Source: Alcanivorax sp. S6407
GTDB lineage: Bacteria > Pseudomonadota > Gammaproteobacteria > Pseudomonadales > Alcanivoracaceae
NCBI RefSeq assembly: GCF_023016115.1
Contig: NZ_JALKBH010000002.1
Location: forward strand, 644,624 to 708,623
Length of the DNA stretch: 64,000 nt
Direction: 5' to 3'
In this document: positions 50,769-60,841 of the stretch, piece after piece
How the letters are laid out: every line of letters starts with the position of its first letter
How positions within the stretch are numbered: position 1 is the stretch's first letter
Made by a program: the position numbers and the translations under genes
Notes under the pieces: generated by a model
Database searches by the model: none
Told to the model about the DNA's origin: nothing
Seen by the model: only the letters and a program-made list of their open reading frames with translations

Positions 50769-50963
50769 ACGGCCAGTATCGGGCGCCAGCAGCCCGACAC
50801 CTCAACCGGAAAGCATAAATGCGGCCCAAGTCCTTGCGAGCAAAGGCGCTTTTTCTGTAAAAAGAACACCTTCAGCTACACGTTTTATGGCTTGCCGGGT
50901 TGCGTGGTGCATGTTGCGTGCCGCGTGTAGCGGGTTTTAACCAATAACAATCAGGCGACCGCC

Positions 50964-52232
50964 ATGGCCACCCAGTACAAGACGCGCTGCCCCCACTGTG
51001 CAGCCCAGTTCAAGATCACGGAAGAGCATCTCAAGCAGGCAAAAGGCGCCGTGCGCTGTGGCTCCTGCTTGCAGATCTTCCAGGCCACAGATCATTTGGT
51101 GGACCCGCCCGGCGCTGACAGCAACAGCGGCAGTGCCGACCGCTGGGCCGGCGCACTGGACGAGAACAGTGCCCCCGACGCAGCAACCGAAACCGTAGAA
51201 GACTACACACCCGCCAGGGATGACACGCCCAATCAGGATACCGATGGCCTGAGCATGGAAGGCATGGAACTCAGCGACTCTTTCATGAACCTTGAGGAAG
51301 GAGTGGACGAGGAAGGCCTGGGAGAGGACTTCTCCGATATGGCCGGTGCCGGGCGCTCCAGTCACAACGAAGGAGCAGATGAATCCTGGGCCGAAGCCCT
51401 GCTCAATGAACTGGAAGAGGACGACGAGCCCGCCCCCTCCAAACCTGCCAGCCCCGGCCCGGCCAGTTTTGGACCACGGGACCAGGAGCCGGCCCAAGCA
51501 CCCACACAGACACCTGCGCCAACGCCAACAGGAACCGCAAAGCCGACTCCCGCACCCGCAGCCAAAGCGCCCGCCAAGCCCGCGAAGCCGGCTCGCGAGG
51601 AACCGGAAGAGGATTCCCTGTTCGGCGGACTGGATCTGTTTGGCGACGAGCTGAACGATGAACCGGTAGCCATCCCCTCCCGGCCTGTCAGGGAGCGGGA
51701 TATCGCCTTCAAACCTCGTTACGACTGGCAGGGATTGATCAAGTGGACGGTACTGTCCCTGCTCGCCGCCGTGGTACTGGTGGGACAATACGCCTGGTTC
51801 AACTTCGATCATCTGGCGCGTACCGCCCAGTGGCGACCGGCCTACCAACAAGCCTGCCGGGTACTGGGCTGCACCCTGCCCAATCGCACCGACATCAACA
51901 AACTGCGCGGCGCCAACCTGGTGGTGCGCAGTCACCCGGATTACCGTAACGCCCTGATCGTTGATGCCATCCTGTTCAATGAAGCACGCTACCCGCAGCC
52001 CTTCCCGGATCTGGAACTGCGTTTCAGTGCCCTGGACGGAAGCCCGGTAGCCAGCCGTCGTTTCAAACCATCAGAATACCTGCAAGGGGATCTGAGCGGC
52101 ATGGACAGTATGCCAACCAACACTCCACTGCACGTCTCCCTGGAGATCGTGGATCCCGGCGACAGCGCCGTTAACTACAATCTGCGCCTGCTGCCCAGCC
52201 TGAAAGCCAGCGAACAAGTCAGCCAACGCTGA
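50964..52232 (+). CDS. DUF3426 protein with N-terminal MJ0042-type zinc ribbon
   Basis: 422 aa. Zinc ribbon at the N-terminus with C9, C12, C32 and C35 (TRCPHC ... VRCGSC), then a long low-complexity acidic and Pro/Ala-rich stretch (about 50-240), one transmembrane helix (about 258-280) and a C-terminal DUF3426 domain outside the membrane (about 285-400). The same architecture sits next to prmA and dusB-fis in Pseudomonas. Function unknown; the ribbon may bind nucleic acid or protein in the cytoplasm. Followed by a strong terminator. Confidence 0.9.
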   Translation: MATQYKTRCPHCAAQFKITEEHLKQAKGAVRCGSCLQIFQATDHLVDPPGADSNSGSADRWAGALDENSAPDAATETVEDYTPARDDTPNQDTDGLSMEGMELSDSFMNLEEGVDEEGLGEDFSDMAGAGRSSHNEGADESWAEALLNELEEDDEPAPSKPASPGPASFGPRDQEPAQAPTQTPAPTPTGTAKPTPAPAAKAPAKPAKPAREEPEEDSLFGGLDLFGDELNDEPVAIPSRPVRERDIAFKPRYDWQGLIKWTVLSLLAAVVLVGQYAWFNFDHLARTAQWRPAYQQACRVLGCTLPNRTDINKLRGANLVVRSHPDYRNALIVDAILFNEARYPQPFPDLELRFSALDGSPVASRRFKPSEYLQGDLSGMDSMPTNTPLHVSLEIVDPGDSAVNYNLRLLPSLKASEQVSQR

Positions 52233-52247
52233 ACCGCCTGACGCCTG

Positions 52248-52290
52248 ACGCCAAAAGGCCCGCCCGGTACCCGGGCGGGCCTTTTGGCGT
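52248..52290. terminator. Bidirectional terminator after the DUF3426 gene
   Basis: Near-perfect palindrome ACGCCAAAAGGCCCGCCCGG and its inverse, very like the amiB-fmdA terminator at 17273-17318 in wording (AAAAGGCCCGCCCGG core). Preceded by CCTGACG tandem units. Confidence 0.85.
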
Positions 52291-52455
52291 AGGTAAACAT
52301 TTCCTGTTTGCAAAACTGGCGTGTTGCATGATGCGTGAATCGTGCTGCATCTCTTTGCCCCAGCTGACAAACGGGCACGAAAAGTCCCGCTCTGCCCTTT
52401 CATCCCCCCGCCCTGATCTCTATCATTAGCTCCCTTTTTAACCAGCCACCCCCGA

Positions 52456-53502
52456 ATGATCATGCAGATCGGACCCTACACGCTGCCCAATTCGCTGATT
52501 CTGGCCCCCATGGCCGGCGTCACCGATCGCCCGTTCCGGCGATTGTGCCGCGATCTGGGCGCTGGCCTGCTGGTCTCGGAGATGGTGACCTCGGACACCC
52601 GTCTGTGGAACTCTCGAAAGTCACGCCAACGCCTGGATCATAGCGGTGAGCCCGGGCCTATTTCGGTGCAGATCGCCGGTGGCGAACCGCACATGCTGGC
52701 CGAGGCGGCCCGCGCCAATGTGGATCACGGTGCCCAGATCATCGACATCAACATGGGCTGCCCCGCCAAAAAGGTATGCAAGCGTGCCGCCGGTTCCGCC
52801 CTGCTCGCCGATGAAGACCTGGTCGCCCGCATCCTTGATGCGGTGGTCGCCGCCGTAGATGTTCCGGTGACCCTGAAAATCCGCACCGGCCCCGACCGCG
52901 AGCATCGCAATGCCATCAGCATTGCGAAAATCGCCGAGGCCGCCGGTATTCAGGCACTGGCCATTCACGGCCGCACGCGCGCGGACAAATTCAACGGTGA
53001 GGCGGAGTACGCCACCATCAGCGAGGTTGTCAACGCGGTGAATATTCCAATCATGGCTAACGGTGATGTGGATAGCCCGGAAAAAGCTAAACAGGTACTG
53101 GAATCCACGGGAGCCGGTGGTATCATGATCGGCCGCGCTGCTCAGGGTAACCCGTGGATCTTCCGGGACACCCTGCATTACCTCGAGCACGGCTCGCTGC
53201 CTGCAGCGCCGTTAGTAACGGAAGTCCATGATTGTGTGCAACAGCACCTCGCTGAGCTCCACCAGTTTTATGGTGAGTTCATGGGGGTTCGTATCGCGCG
53301 CAAACATCTGGGTTGGTACACACAGAACCTGCCCGGCGGGGAAGACTTCCGGCGTGGATTTAACACACTGGAAAATGCCACCGACCAACGCGTGGCGATC
53401 GAGCAGTTTTTCCAACAGATCAACGCCAGTACCGACCGGGTTCGCTTCGGTTGTTACGGCGAGGTGTCTGCCCGGAAGAAAAACGGAGCCTTGGCCGCAT
53501 GA
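52456..53502 (+). CDS. dusB: tRNA-dihydrouridine synthase DusB
   Basis: 348 aa from ATG 52456 (ATG 52462 also possible). FMN enzyme reducing uridines in the tRNA D-loop. The TIM-barrel start [17 protein letters not shown], the catalytic cysteine loop [12 protein letters not shown], the tRNA/FMN segment [13 protein letters not shown] and the phosphate-binding [15 protein letters not shown] are all present. Translationally coupled to fis by an ATGA overlap, the dusB-fis operon conserved across gammaproteobacteria. Confidence 0.95.
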   Translation: MIMQIGPYTLPNSLILAPMAGVTDRPFRRLCRDLGAGLLVSEMVTSDTRLWNSRKSRQRLDHSGEPGPISVQIAGGEPHMLAEAARANVDHGAQIIDINMGCPAKKVCKRAAGSALLADEDLVARILDAVVAAVDVPVTLKIRTGPDREHRNAISIAKIAEAAGIQALAIHGRTRADKFNGEAEYATISEVVNAVNIPIMANGDVDSPEKAKQVLESTGAGGIMIGRAAQGNPWIFRDTLHYLEHGSLPAAPLVTEVHDCVQQHLAELHQFYGEFMGVRIARKHLGWYTQNLPGGEDFRRGFNTLENATDQRVAIEQFFQQINASTDRVRFGCYGEVSARKKNGALAA

Positions 53503-53831
53503 CCCTTTCTTCAGTTAACACAGCCGCTGCACGGACACTTACTGAAATGAACACCGCAGAAGCACGAAAGCAGCCGCATCTCACTATTGCGCGCAGTGAA
53601 ACCCACGACACCCTGCGTAATTGTGTGCGTCGTTCGTTAAACGATTATTTCAACCAGCTGGACGGCGAGCCGGTAAGCGAGCTTTACACCATGGTACTGG
53701 CTGAAATGGAAATCCCGCTGCTTGAGAAGGTGCTGGAATACACCCGTGGCAACCAGACCAAAGCCGCTGAGCTGCTGGGCCTGAACCGCGGCACCCTGCG
53801 CAAGAAGCTCAAGCAGTACGGTCTGCTGTAA
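53499..53831 (+). CDS. fis: Nucleoid-associated protein Fis
   Basis: 110 aa from the ATG overlapping the dusB stop; an internal ATG at 53547 would give 94 aa, nearer E. coli Fis (98 aa). Dimeric DNA-bending regulator of rRNA promoters, recombination and growth-phase genes. The C-terminal helix-turn-helix ([34 protein letters not shown] region, residues about 76-110) is strongly conserved. Followed by a strong terminator. Confidence 0.96.
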   Translation: MTLSSVNTAAARTLTEMNTAEARKQPHLTIARSETHDTLRNCVRRSLNDYFNQLDGEPVSELYTMVLAEMEIPLLEKVLEYTRGNQTKAAELLGLNRGTLRKKLKQYGLL

Positions 53832-53850
53832 AACAGACCTGCTATATCAA

Positions 53851-53878
53851 GGGCAGTGACCACACTGCCCTTTTTTTG
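53851..53878 (+). terminator. Intrinsic terminator after fis
   Basis: Perfect 8-bp stem GGGCAGTG / CACTGCCC with a 4-nt loop and a run of seven T. Confidence 0.95.
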
Positions 53879-53927
53879 TTTTTGGCCCCCGACGTATTTA
53901 AGACTAAACGCAACTTGGTGAAATCCC

Positions 53928-55496
53928 ATGAGCAAAGCCGTTGAACGTGCACTGATCAGTGTTTCCGACAAGACTGGTATCGTTGAATTTGCCCAGGCCC
54001 TGGCTGGCAAGGGTGTGGAGCTGCTGTCCACTGGCGGTACCTACAAGAAACTGCAGGAGGCAGGCATTGCGGTGCGCGAAGTCTCCGAATACACCGGTTT
54101 CCCGGAAATGATGGATGGCCGGGTGAAAACCCTGCACCCGAAAGTGCACGGCGGCATCCTCGGCCGTCGCGGCCAGGACGATCAGGTGATGGCGGATAAC
54201 GACATCAGCCGCATCGACCTGGTGGTAGTGAACCTGTACCCGTTCGAAGCCACCGTGGCTAACCCGGATTGTTCCCTGGAAGACGCCATCGAGAACATCG
54301 ATATCGGCGGCCCGACCATGGTGCGCTCTGCCGCCAAGAACAATGCCCACGTGGGCATCGTTACCAATGCGTCTGACTACCAGCGCGTGCTGGACGACAT
54401 GGACGCCAACGGCGGCGCCCTGTCCGACACCCTGCGTTTTGATCTGGCCATCAAGGCTTTCGAACACACCGCAGCCTACGACAGCGCCATTGCGAACTAC
54501 TTCGGCAAGATGGTTGGCGAGAACAATGAAGACTTCCCGCGCACCATCAACCTGAACTTCGAAAAAACCCAGAACATGCGCTACGGCGAGAACCCGCACC
54601 AGAAAGCGGCCTTCTACACCGAGCGCAACCCGGCCCCGGCCTCTATCGCCACCGCGAAGCAGTTGCAGGGCAAGGAACTCAGCTACAACAACATCGCCGA
54701 CACCGACGCGGCACTGGAGTGCGTGAAAGGCTTCACCAAGCCCGCCTGCGTCATCGTCAAGCACGCCAACCCCTGTGGCGTGGCCGTCAGCCTGGACGGC
54801 ATCGGCAAGGCCTACGATCTGGCCTTCGAAACCGACACCGAATCCGCCTTTGGTGGCATCATCGCCTTCAACCGCGAGCTGGATGCGGCTACCGCCCAGG
54901 CCATCGTTGATCGCCAGTTCGTGGAAGTGATCATCGCCCCCAGTGCCACCGACGAAGCCCTCGCCATCACCGCCGCCAAGAAGAATGTGCGCGTGCTGGT
55001 ATGCGGTGAGATCAGCGGCCCGACCGAGGGCGGCCTGGACTACAAGCGCGTCAATGGCGGCCTGCTGGTGCAGGATCGCGACATCGGCATGATCACTGAA
55101 GGTGATCTGAAAGTGGTCACCAAACGCGCCCCCACCGAAGCCGAGATGCACGACCTGATCTTCGCCTGGAAGGTAGCCAAGTTCGTGAAATCCAACGCCA
55201 TCGTCTACGCCAAAAACCGTCAGACCGTGGGCGTGGGCGCTGGCCAGATGAGCCGCGTGAACTCTGCGCGCATCGCCGCCATCAAGGCCGAGCACGCAGG
55301 CCTGCAGGTGGAAGGTTCCGTGATGGCCTCTGACGCCTTCTTCCCGTTCCGCGACGGCATCGACAATGCTGCCAAGGTAGGTATCAGCTGCGTGATCCAG
55401 CCGGGCGGCTCGATCCGCGACGAAGAAGTCATCGCCGCCGCCGACGAAGCCGGTATGGCCATGGTCTTCACCGGCATGCGTCATTTCAGGCATTAA
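53928..55496 (+). CDS. purH: Bifunctional AICAR transformylase/IMP cyclohydrolase PurH
   Basis: 522 aa. Last two steps of de novo IMP synthesis. The N-terminal cyclohydrolase domain has [15 protein letters not shown] and [15 protein letters not shown]. The C-terminal transformylase domain has the substrate motif KHANPCGVA with the catalytic Lys-His, and [10 protein letters not shown]. Length is typical. Separated from purD by 126 bp holding an inverted repeat rather than a terminator, so cotranscription is likely. Confidence 0.97.
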   Translation: MSKAVERALISVSDKTGIVEFAQALAGKGVELLSTGGTYKKLQEAGIAVREVSEYTGFPEMMDGRVKTLHPKVHGGILGRRGQDDQVMADNDISRIDLVVVNLYPFEATVANPDCSLEDAIENIDIGGPTMVRSAAKNNAHVGIVTNASDYQRVLDDMDANGGALSDTLRFDLAIKAFEHTAAYDSAIANYFGKMVGENNEDFPRTINLNFEKTQNMRYGENPHQKAAFYTERNPAPASIATAKQLQGKELSYNNIADTDAALECVKGFTKPACVIVKHANPCGVAVSLDGIGKAYDLAFETDTESAFGGIIAFNRELDAATAQAIVDRQFVEVIIAPSATDEALAITAAKKNVRVLVCGEISGPTEGGLDYKRVNGGLLVQDRDIGMITEGDLKVVTKRAPTEAEMHDLIFAWKVAKFVKSNAIVYAKNRQTVGVGAGQMSRVNSARIAAIKAEHAGLQVEGSVMASDAFFPFRDGIDNAAKVGISCVIQPGGSIRDEEVIAAADEAGMAMVFTGMRHFRH

Positions 55497-55502
55497 ACGC
55501 TG

Positions 55503-55547
55503 GACGCCGGACGCTCGACGCATGACGCTATCCTGGCGTCCGGCGTC
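55503..55547. repeat. Inverted repeat between purH and purD (CTGGACGCCGG family)
   Basis: GACGCCGGACG (55503-55513) and its exact inverse CGTCCGGCGTC (55537-55547) around a 23-nt spacer. Same arm wording as in the stretch after ybeD (1333-1371). No T-run follows. Confidence 0.75.
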
Positions 55548-55622
55548 GAGCCTCTGGCATCAGGCTGGCTGAAGTAGCGACACCCGTTCAGGTATCACCA
55601 TTCATAGCAAATGGAACACCCC

Positions 55623-56909
55623 ATGAAGGTACTCATCATTGGCGGCGGTGGCCGCGAGCATGCGCTGGCATGGAAAGTGGCTCAGGCCGAGCAGGTAGAG
55701 AAGGTTTTCGTAGCCCCCGGCAACGCCGGCACCGCCCGCGAAGCCAAGCTGGAAAATGTGGCCATCGATGTGCTGGATCAGCCTGCCCTGCTGGCGTTCG
55801 CCAAAGACAACGGCGTTGACCTGACCATCGTTGGCCCGGAAGCGCCGCTGGTGGAAGGGCTGGTGGATACGTTCCAGGACAACGGCCTGAAGTGCTTCGG
55901 CCCCAGCAAGGCCGCCGCCCAGCTGGAAGGCTCCAAGGCGTTCACCAAGGACTTCCTGGCTCGCCAGGACATCCCCACGGCCGCCTACGGCAACTTCACC
56001 GACATGGACGAAGCCCTTGCCTACGTTCGTGAGCAGGGTGCCCCCATCGTCATCAAGGCCGATGGCCTGGCCGCGGGCAAAGGCGTGATCGTCGCCATGA
56101 CCCTGGAAGAAGCCGAAGAAGCCGTGCGCGACATGCTGGACGGCAACAAGTTCGGCGATGCCGGTCACCGCGTGGTGGTGGAAGAGTTCCTGGAAGGCGA
56201 GGAAGCCAGCTTCATCGTCATGGTGGATGGCAAGAACGTGCTGCCCATGGCCACCAGCCAGGATCACAAGCGGGTTGGCAATGGCGACACCGGCCCCAAC
56301 ACCGGCGGCATGGGTGCCTACTCCCCGGCCCCCGTGGTGACCGATGCGGTCTACCAGCGCATCATGGACGAAGTCATCAACCCCACCGTGGAAGGTATGG
56401 CTGCGGAAGGGATGCCCTACACCGGCTTCCTGTACGCTGGCCTGATGATCAGCCCGGAAGGCGCCCCCAAGGTGATCGAGTACAACTGTCGCTTCGGCGA
56501 CCCGGAAACCCAGCCGATCATGATGCGCCTGCAGTCTGATCTGGCCGGCCTGTGTCTGGCCGCCCTCGACGGCAAGCTGGACCAGACCGAGATCCAGTGG
56601 GATCCGCGCCCCACCCTGGGTGTGGTCATGGCCGCTGGCGGCTACCCGGACAGCTACGCCAAGGGCGATGTCATCGAAGGTCTGGACCAGGCTGACTCCG
56701 ACACAGTGAAGGTCTTCCACGCCGGCACCGCCGAAAAAGACGGTCAGGTGGTTACCAGTGGCGGTCGCGTCCTGTGCGTCACCGGTGTTGGCACGACCGT
56801 CAGCGAAGCCCAGGCCAACGCCTATGTGGGTGTGAAGCAGATCACATGGCGCGATGCCCAATACCGTACCGACATCGGCTACCGTGCAGTGGCCCGCGAA
56901 AAGGCATAA
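55623..56909 (+). CDS. purD: Phosphoribosylamine-glycine ligase PurD
   Basis: 428 aa from the ATG at 55623, where the family start [15 protein letters not shown] lies; an ATG 12 bp upstream has no better RBS. ATP-grasp enzyme making glycinamide ribonucleotide in purine synthesis. Motifs include [28 protein letters not shown]-like [10 protein letters not shown] and [12 protein letters not shown]. Follows purH as in Pseudomonas and many gammaproteobacteria. Confidence 0.96.
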   Translation: MKVLIIGGGGREHALAWKVAQAEQVEKVFVAPGNAGTAREAKLENVAIDVLDQPALLAFAKDNGVDLTIVGPEAPLVEGLVDTFQDNGLKCFGPSKAAAQLEGSKAFTKDFLARQDIPTAAYGNFTDMDEALAYVREQGAPIVIKADGLAAGKGVIVAMTLEEAEEAVRDMLDGNKFGDAGHRVVVEEFLEGEEASFIVMVDGKNVLPMATSQDHKRVGNGDTGPNTGGMGAYSPAPVVTDAVYQRIMDEVINPTVEGMAAEGMPYTGFLYAGLMISPEGAPKVIEYNCRFGDPETQPIMMRLQSDLAGLCLAALDGKLDQTEIQWDPRPTLGVVMAAGGYPDSYAKGDVIEGLDQADSDTVKVFHAGTAEKDGQVVTSGGRVLCVTGVGTTVSEAQANAYVGVKQITWRDAQYRTDIGYRAVAREKA

Positions 56910-56989
56910 AGTTAAGGCAACTAATAATTAAGGGGAGGCCTGCCGGGACCTGCAGACCTCCCCACCTTTACCCGGTTCAAGGGGTTGCC

Positions 56990-58054
56990 ATGTCTACAAC
57001 AGCGGCGGAAATGTCCCGCCTGGAAAACTTCATTCCCTTCGATTGTCTCAGCGAATCCCACCTGCAGGAAATTCAGGGCCAGATCGAAGTCGTCAAACTG
57101 GGCCCCGGCCGCCTGCTGTTCAAACGCGGCCAGACCAGCGACAAAGCCTACTTCCTGGTGGAAGGCTCGCTTGATCTCACCGACGCCAGCTTTCAGGTAC
57201 GCCATTTCGCCGCCGACGATGATGAAAACTATCTGGCGCTGGACAACTACCCGGAACACACCATCAACGCCATCTCGGCGGAACCCTCCACCCTCTACGC
57301 CATCGACCGCAACAAGCTGGATCTGCTGATGACCTGGACCCAGGCGGCAGAGTCCATGCTTGACGAGAATGATGATGAAAGTGAGCGGGACTGGATGGAC
57401 GCCCTGCTTTCCTCGGAACTGTTTGCAGCAGTGCCACCAGCCATGATTCACACCCTGTTCGTGAAATTCGAGGAACGGGAAGTGCAGCTGGGCGAAACCA
57501 TCGTCACTGAAGGCGAAGACGGCGACACCTTCTTCGTGATCAAGCAAGGCAAGGCCATGGTCAGCCGCAGCAAGGGCGCCAAGCAGGAAACCCTGGCAGC
57601 CCTGTCCGCCGGCCGCTTCTTTGGTGAAGACGCCCTGATCAGTGACAGCCCACGCAATGCCACCGTCACCATGACCAGTGACGGCGTGGTAATGTGTCTG
57701 GGCAAAAAGGACTTTCAGTCGATCCTTCAGGATTCTGTCATTCGTCATCTCACGGAAGACGAACTGGACACCATGGTGCTGGAAGCGGACACCGCCTGTA
57801 TTCTGGTGGATGTACGCCTGCCGATGGAATTTCGCCATGATCGTACCCCCGGGGCCCGCAATATCCCACTCAACGAATTGCGCCGGGAAGTGCAGAACCT
57901 GGAAAAGGATTTTTTCTATGTGGTGTGCGGAGATGGTCGACGCAGTGAGCTCGGAGCCTATATCCTCTCCGAAGCCGGGCTGAACGCCTATGTGCTTGAT
58001 CGGGGAAAAGCAGCGGATGCAGAGCAAAAGGACAACGTGGCAGAACAAGCCTGA
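56990..58054 (+). CDS. Two cyclic-nucleotide-binding domains plus rhodanese domain protein
   Basis: 354 aa from the ATG at 56990 (RBS AAGGGG). Two cNMP-binding-type beta-rolls: residues about 15-110 (GPGRLLFKRGQTSDKAYFLVEG) and about 140-240 (VTEGEDGDTFFVIKQG, then GRFFGEDALISDSPRNATV). The second keeps the phosphate-binding GEDALI...RNAT pattern. A C-terminal rhodanese domain covers about 262-340 (LVDVRLPMEFRHD) with a Cys in YVVCGDGRRS at the active-loop position. No DNA-binding domain. It sits between purD and retS and overlaps retS by 38 bp. Ligand and substrate are unknown. Confidence 0.88.
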   Translation: MSTTAAEMSRLENFIPFDCLSESHLQEIQGQIEVVKLGPGRLLFKRGQTSDKAYFLVEGSLDLTDASFQVRHFAADDDENYLALDNYPEHTINAISAEPSTLYAIDRNKLDLLMTWTQAAESMLDENDDESERDWMDALLSSELFAAVPPAMIHTLFVKFEEREVQLGETIVTEGEDGDTFFVIKQGKAMVSRSKGAKQETLAALSAGRFFGEDALISDSPRNATVTMTSDGVVMCLGKKDFQSILQDSVIRHLTEDELDTMVLEADTACILVDVRLPMEFRHDRTPGARNIPLNELRREVQNLEKDFFYVVCGDGRRSELGAYILSEAGLNAYVLDRGKAADAEQKDNVAEQA

Positions 58055-60818
58055 GTTTCTTATCGGGCTGATGATGATGGCCCTGCTGTGCCTGAGCGGG
58101 ATGGCACGGGGGGCATCGGAGCCCCCACCACCCTACATCATCCACAGCCTGCCCAACGACGCCCGGGTAACCATTTATTCGGAATACCTGCGCGACGACG
58201 ACGGCACACTGACCATCCAGCAAGTGAGCAGCCCTCCGGTAGAAGACCGCTTCTTGCCGGCCACCCGTTTTGTGGAGCGGCTTGGCATCGAACAAAACCC
58301 CTGGTGGGTTCGGCTGTCCATCAAGAACGAATTCCGCGAACAGCAAACCTTTTCCCTGCAGCTGCGCGGCAACCCCAATGCCCGACTCTTCGTGCCTACA
58401 CGTGGTGGCGCCAGCTACATGCTGGCCCCCGACAATGCTCGCATCCCCGGCCGGGACGCCAGCTTCCGGATTCATCTGCCGGTGGGCGAAGAGCAGCTGT
58501 TCTATCTCCAGTTGCAGCCCCGTGGCTATCTGACCTATGGCCTCAGCCTGTCCACCCTGAATGACCATCTTGCCAGCCAGCAACGGCGGGATAATTTATA
58601 CATGCTGCTGGTCGGCGCCTTGCTGATTCTGGTTACCTATAACCTGATTGCCGCCATCATGCGCGGGGGCGGCACCTACTGGTTCCATGCCGGCTTCCTG
58701 ACCTGCATCACCCTGATCAGCCTGTTGCTGGCCGACTTTCTTCCCCACCACCTCACTGATGGCAATCAGTTACAGCCGCGACTGCTGTTCCCGCTCATGC
58801 TGATCGCCATGGCCGCGGCCGCCGGGGTTACCCGCAGCTACTTCCGCATGCAGCGCCATGCAGACTGGCTGAACCACACCACCCGATTCCTGCTGGTACT
58901 GCCGGTGGTTGGCCTGCCTGTGACACAGCTGCTGCCCATCACCATCACCGCCTATCTGTGTTTTACCCTGATCAGTGCCTCCGCCCTGGTACTGATTGTC
59001 CTGGGCTACACCACCTGGCACCGCGAACACAGTGGCGGTGGGCTGTTTTTCATTACCGCCCTGTTTGTCTGCCTGCCCGCCCTGGTCCTTGGCCTGGCTT
59101 ACCTGGGACTGCTGCAGACCAGCGCCGAACTGCCCCTGTGGCTTATGGGGGCCACCATCATCGAAGCCCTGACCCTGGGTATCGGATTGCGGATTCGGGT
59201 TTCCCACCAGTCACAGTTGCGCATCGAGAAACAGCGCTCCGAAGCCGTCGCCGAGACCGTGGACAGCACCCGCCGGGAGACCCTGGCGCGCATCGGCCAT
59301 GACATCCGCACCCCGCTCAGCGGCATTCTCGGCATGTCGGAAATTCTCGCCGACACCCCCCTGACGCCCAACCAGCGTGAATGCGTGGGCGCCATCCAGA
59401 ACGCCGGTGACAACCTGCTACGCATCATCAACGATGTACTGGAACACTCTCAGCTGTCCAACGATTACAGCGATGTGAACCAGGCCTCCCTGGATGTGCA
59501 CGACCTGCTGATGGAAGCCATCGACCTGTTCAAGGAAAGGGCGGAAGAGAAACAGATCGAACTGATCACCCATGTACACACCAATGTGCCACCACGAGTT
59601 CTCGGTGATGCCGGGCGACTGCGGCAAGTGCTTACCAACCTCACCGGCGCTCTGATTCGTCACGGCTCACCCGGAGAGCTGATGATCGACGTGTCCCTGG
59701 AACCCACCGGCCAGGCCGACCGGGTACGCTTTGGATTCTCCGGCAGCACCCTCAGTGAAGAAGCCCTTAAACGCCTGCAGGACAGTCAGCGCCAGAATGA
59801 AAGCAGTCATCTCAGCCTGGTCATTGCCGAACAGCTGGTGGAGGCCCTGCATGGCCGCATGGGTAACCTGCAGGACCAGCGCGGCACCCATTACTGGTTT
59901 GTGGTGCCGCTTCCCGCAGATCAGAACGCCCTGCCCCGCGGCCCCAAGGTGGACCTGTCCTGTCTCGAAGGGCGCAGTCTGCTGGTGGTGGATGACTCCA
60001 GCACCGTAACCCGGGTATTGCGTCATCATGCGCTGTCCTGGGGGATGCGGGTCACAGCCTGTCACGACCCCCGCGAAGCCCTGGCCTCGCTGCGCACCCA
60101 GGCCAATATCAACGAGCCCTACGACGTCGTGGTGCTGGATCAGCAAATGCCCGGTATGGATGGCATGCAGCTGGCTGCCCGTATCCACGAAGATCCGGTG
60201 ATCGTTCACCCCACTGTGTTGGTAATGCTCACCGGCATTCAGCAGGCACCCAGTGCCACCCAGGCGCGTAACGTGGGCATCCACCGGGTGCTGTCCAAAC
60301 CCGTGTCCGCGCCCCGTTTACGCCAGGTTCTGGCTGAGGAACTGAGCAACGAAGCGCCGGCAGTGGAAGAAACCCTGGACACCAGACCCAGCCCGGACCT
60401 GCGCATTCTGGTAGCAGAGGATCATTACCTGAGTCAGAAAGTGATTCGCGGCATGCTCGGCAAGCTTGGCCTGAAGGCAGACATTGCCAGTGATGGCCAG
60501 GAAGCCCTGGCCCTGGCCGAAAAGCAGCGCTATGACCTGATCCTGATGGATTGTGAAATGCCGGAAATGGATGGCTTTGAGGCAACCCGACGGATCCGCC
60601 AGCACGAACAGCGCCATGCACTGCCATCCACGCCCATCGTGGCGCTGACTGCCCATATCCTGAAAGAACACAAGGATCGCAGTTTTGCCGCCGGCATGAA
60701 TGCCCACCTGCCCAAGCCTGTGGAGCTCAACACCCTGCGCGAAACCATCCTGCGCTTCACCCGTGGCGATGACAGCGCCGGGCCCCCTTCACTGGCCAGC
60801 AGTGACCTGCTCGACTGA
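58017..60818 (+). CDS. retS: RetS-like hybrid sensor (7TMR-DISM, HisKA, degenerate ATPase, two receivers)
   Basis: 933 aa from ATG 58017 (GGGGAAAA upstream), or 942 from ATG 57990, the length of P. aeruginosa RetS. Signal peptide, periplasmic 7TMR-DISMED2 domain (about 35-175), seven membrane helices (about 190-390), HisKA with H428 (IGHDIRTPLSG), an ATPase-like domain and two receivers with D708 (VVLDQQMPG) and D845 (LILMDCEMPE). The ATPase domain lacks usual motifs: the N-box reads NLTGALIRHG and the DxGxG position reads GFSGSTLS. In Pseudomonas RetS restrains GacS; the purH-purD-retS order supports the same identity here. Start codon uncertain. Confidence 0.85.
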   Translation: MQSKRTTWQNKPEFLIGLMMMALLCLSGMARGASEPPPPYIIHSLPNDARVTIYSEYLRDDDGTLTIQQVSSPPVEDRFLPATRFVERLGIEQNPWWVRLSIKNEFREQQTFSLQLRGNPNARLFVPTRGGASYMLAPDNARIPGRDASFRIHLPVGEEQLFYLQLQPRGYLTYGLSLSTLNDHLASQQRRDNLYMLLVGALLILVTYNLIAAIMRGGGTYWFHAGFLTCITLISLLLADFLPHHLTDGNQLQPRLLFPLMLIAMAAAAGVTRSYFRMQRHADWLNHTTRFLLVLPVVGLPVTQLLPITITAYLCFTLISASALVLIVLGYTTWHREHSGGGLFFITALFVCLPALVLGLAYLGLLQTSAELPLWLMGATIIEALTLGIGLRIRVSHQSQLRIEKQRSEAVAETVDSTRRETLARIGHDIRTPLSGILGMSEILADTPLTPNQRECVGAIQNAGDNLLRIINDVLEHSQLSNDYSDVNQASLDVHDLLMEAIDLFKERAEEKQIELITHVHTNVPPRVLGDAGRLRQVLTNLTGALIRHGSPGELMIDVSLEPTGQADRVRFGFSGSTLSEEALKRLQDSQRQNESSHLSLVIAEQLVEALHGRMGNLQDQRGTHYWFVVPLPADQNALPRGPKVDLSCLEGRSLLVVDDSSTVTRVLRHHALSWGMRVTACHDPREALASLRTQANINEPYDVVVLDQQMPGMDGMQLAARIHEDPVIVHPTVLVMLTGIQQAPSATQARNVGIHRVLSKPVSAPRLRQVLAEELSNEAPAVEETLDTRPSPDLRILVAEDHYLSQKVIRGMLGKLGLKADIASDGQEALALAEKQRYDLILMDCEMPEMDGFEATRRIRQHEQRHALPSTPIVALTAHILKEHKDRSFAAGMNAHLPKPVELNTLRETILRFTRGDDSAGPPSLASSDLLD

Positions 60819-60841
60819 GATTCGCATGCCCGCGCACAGGG

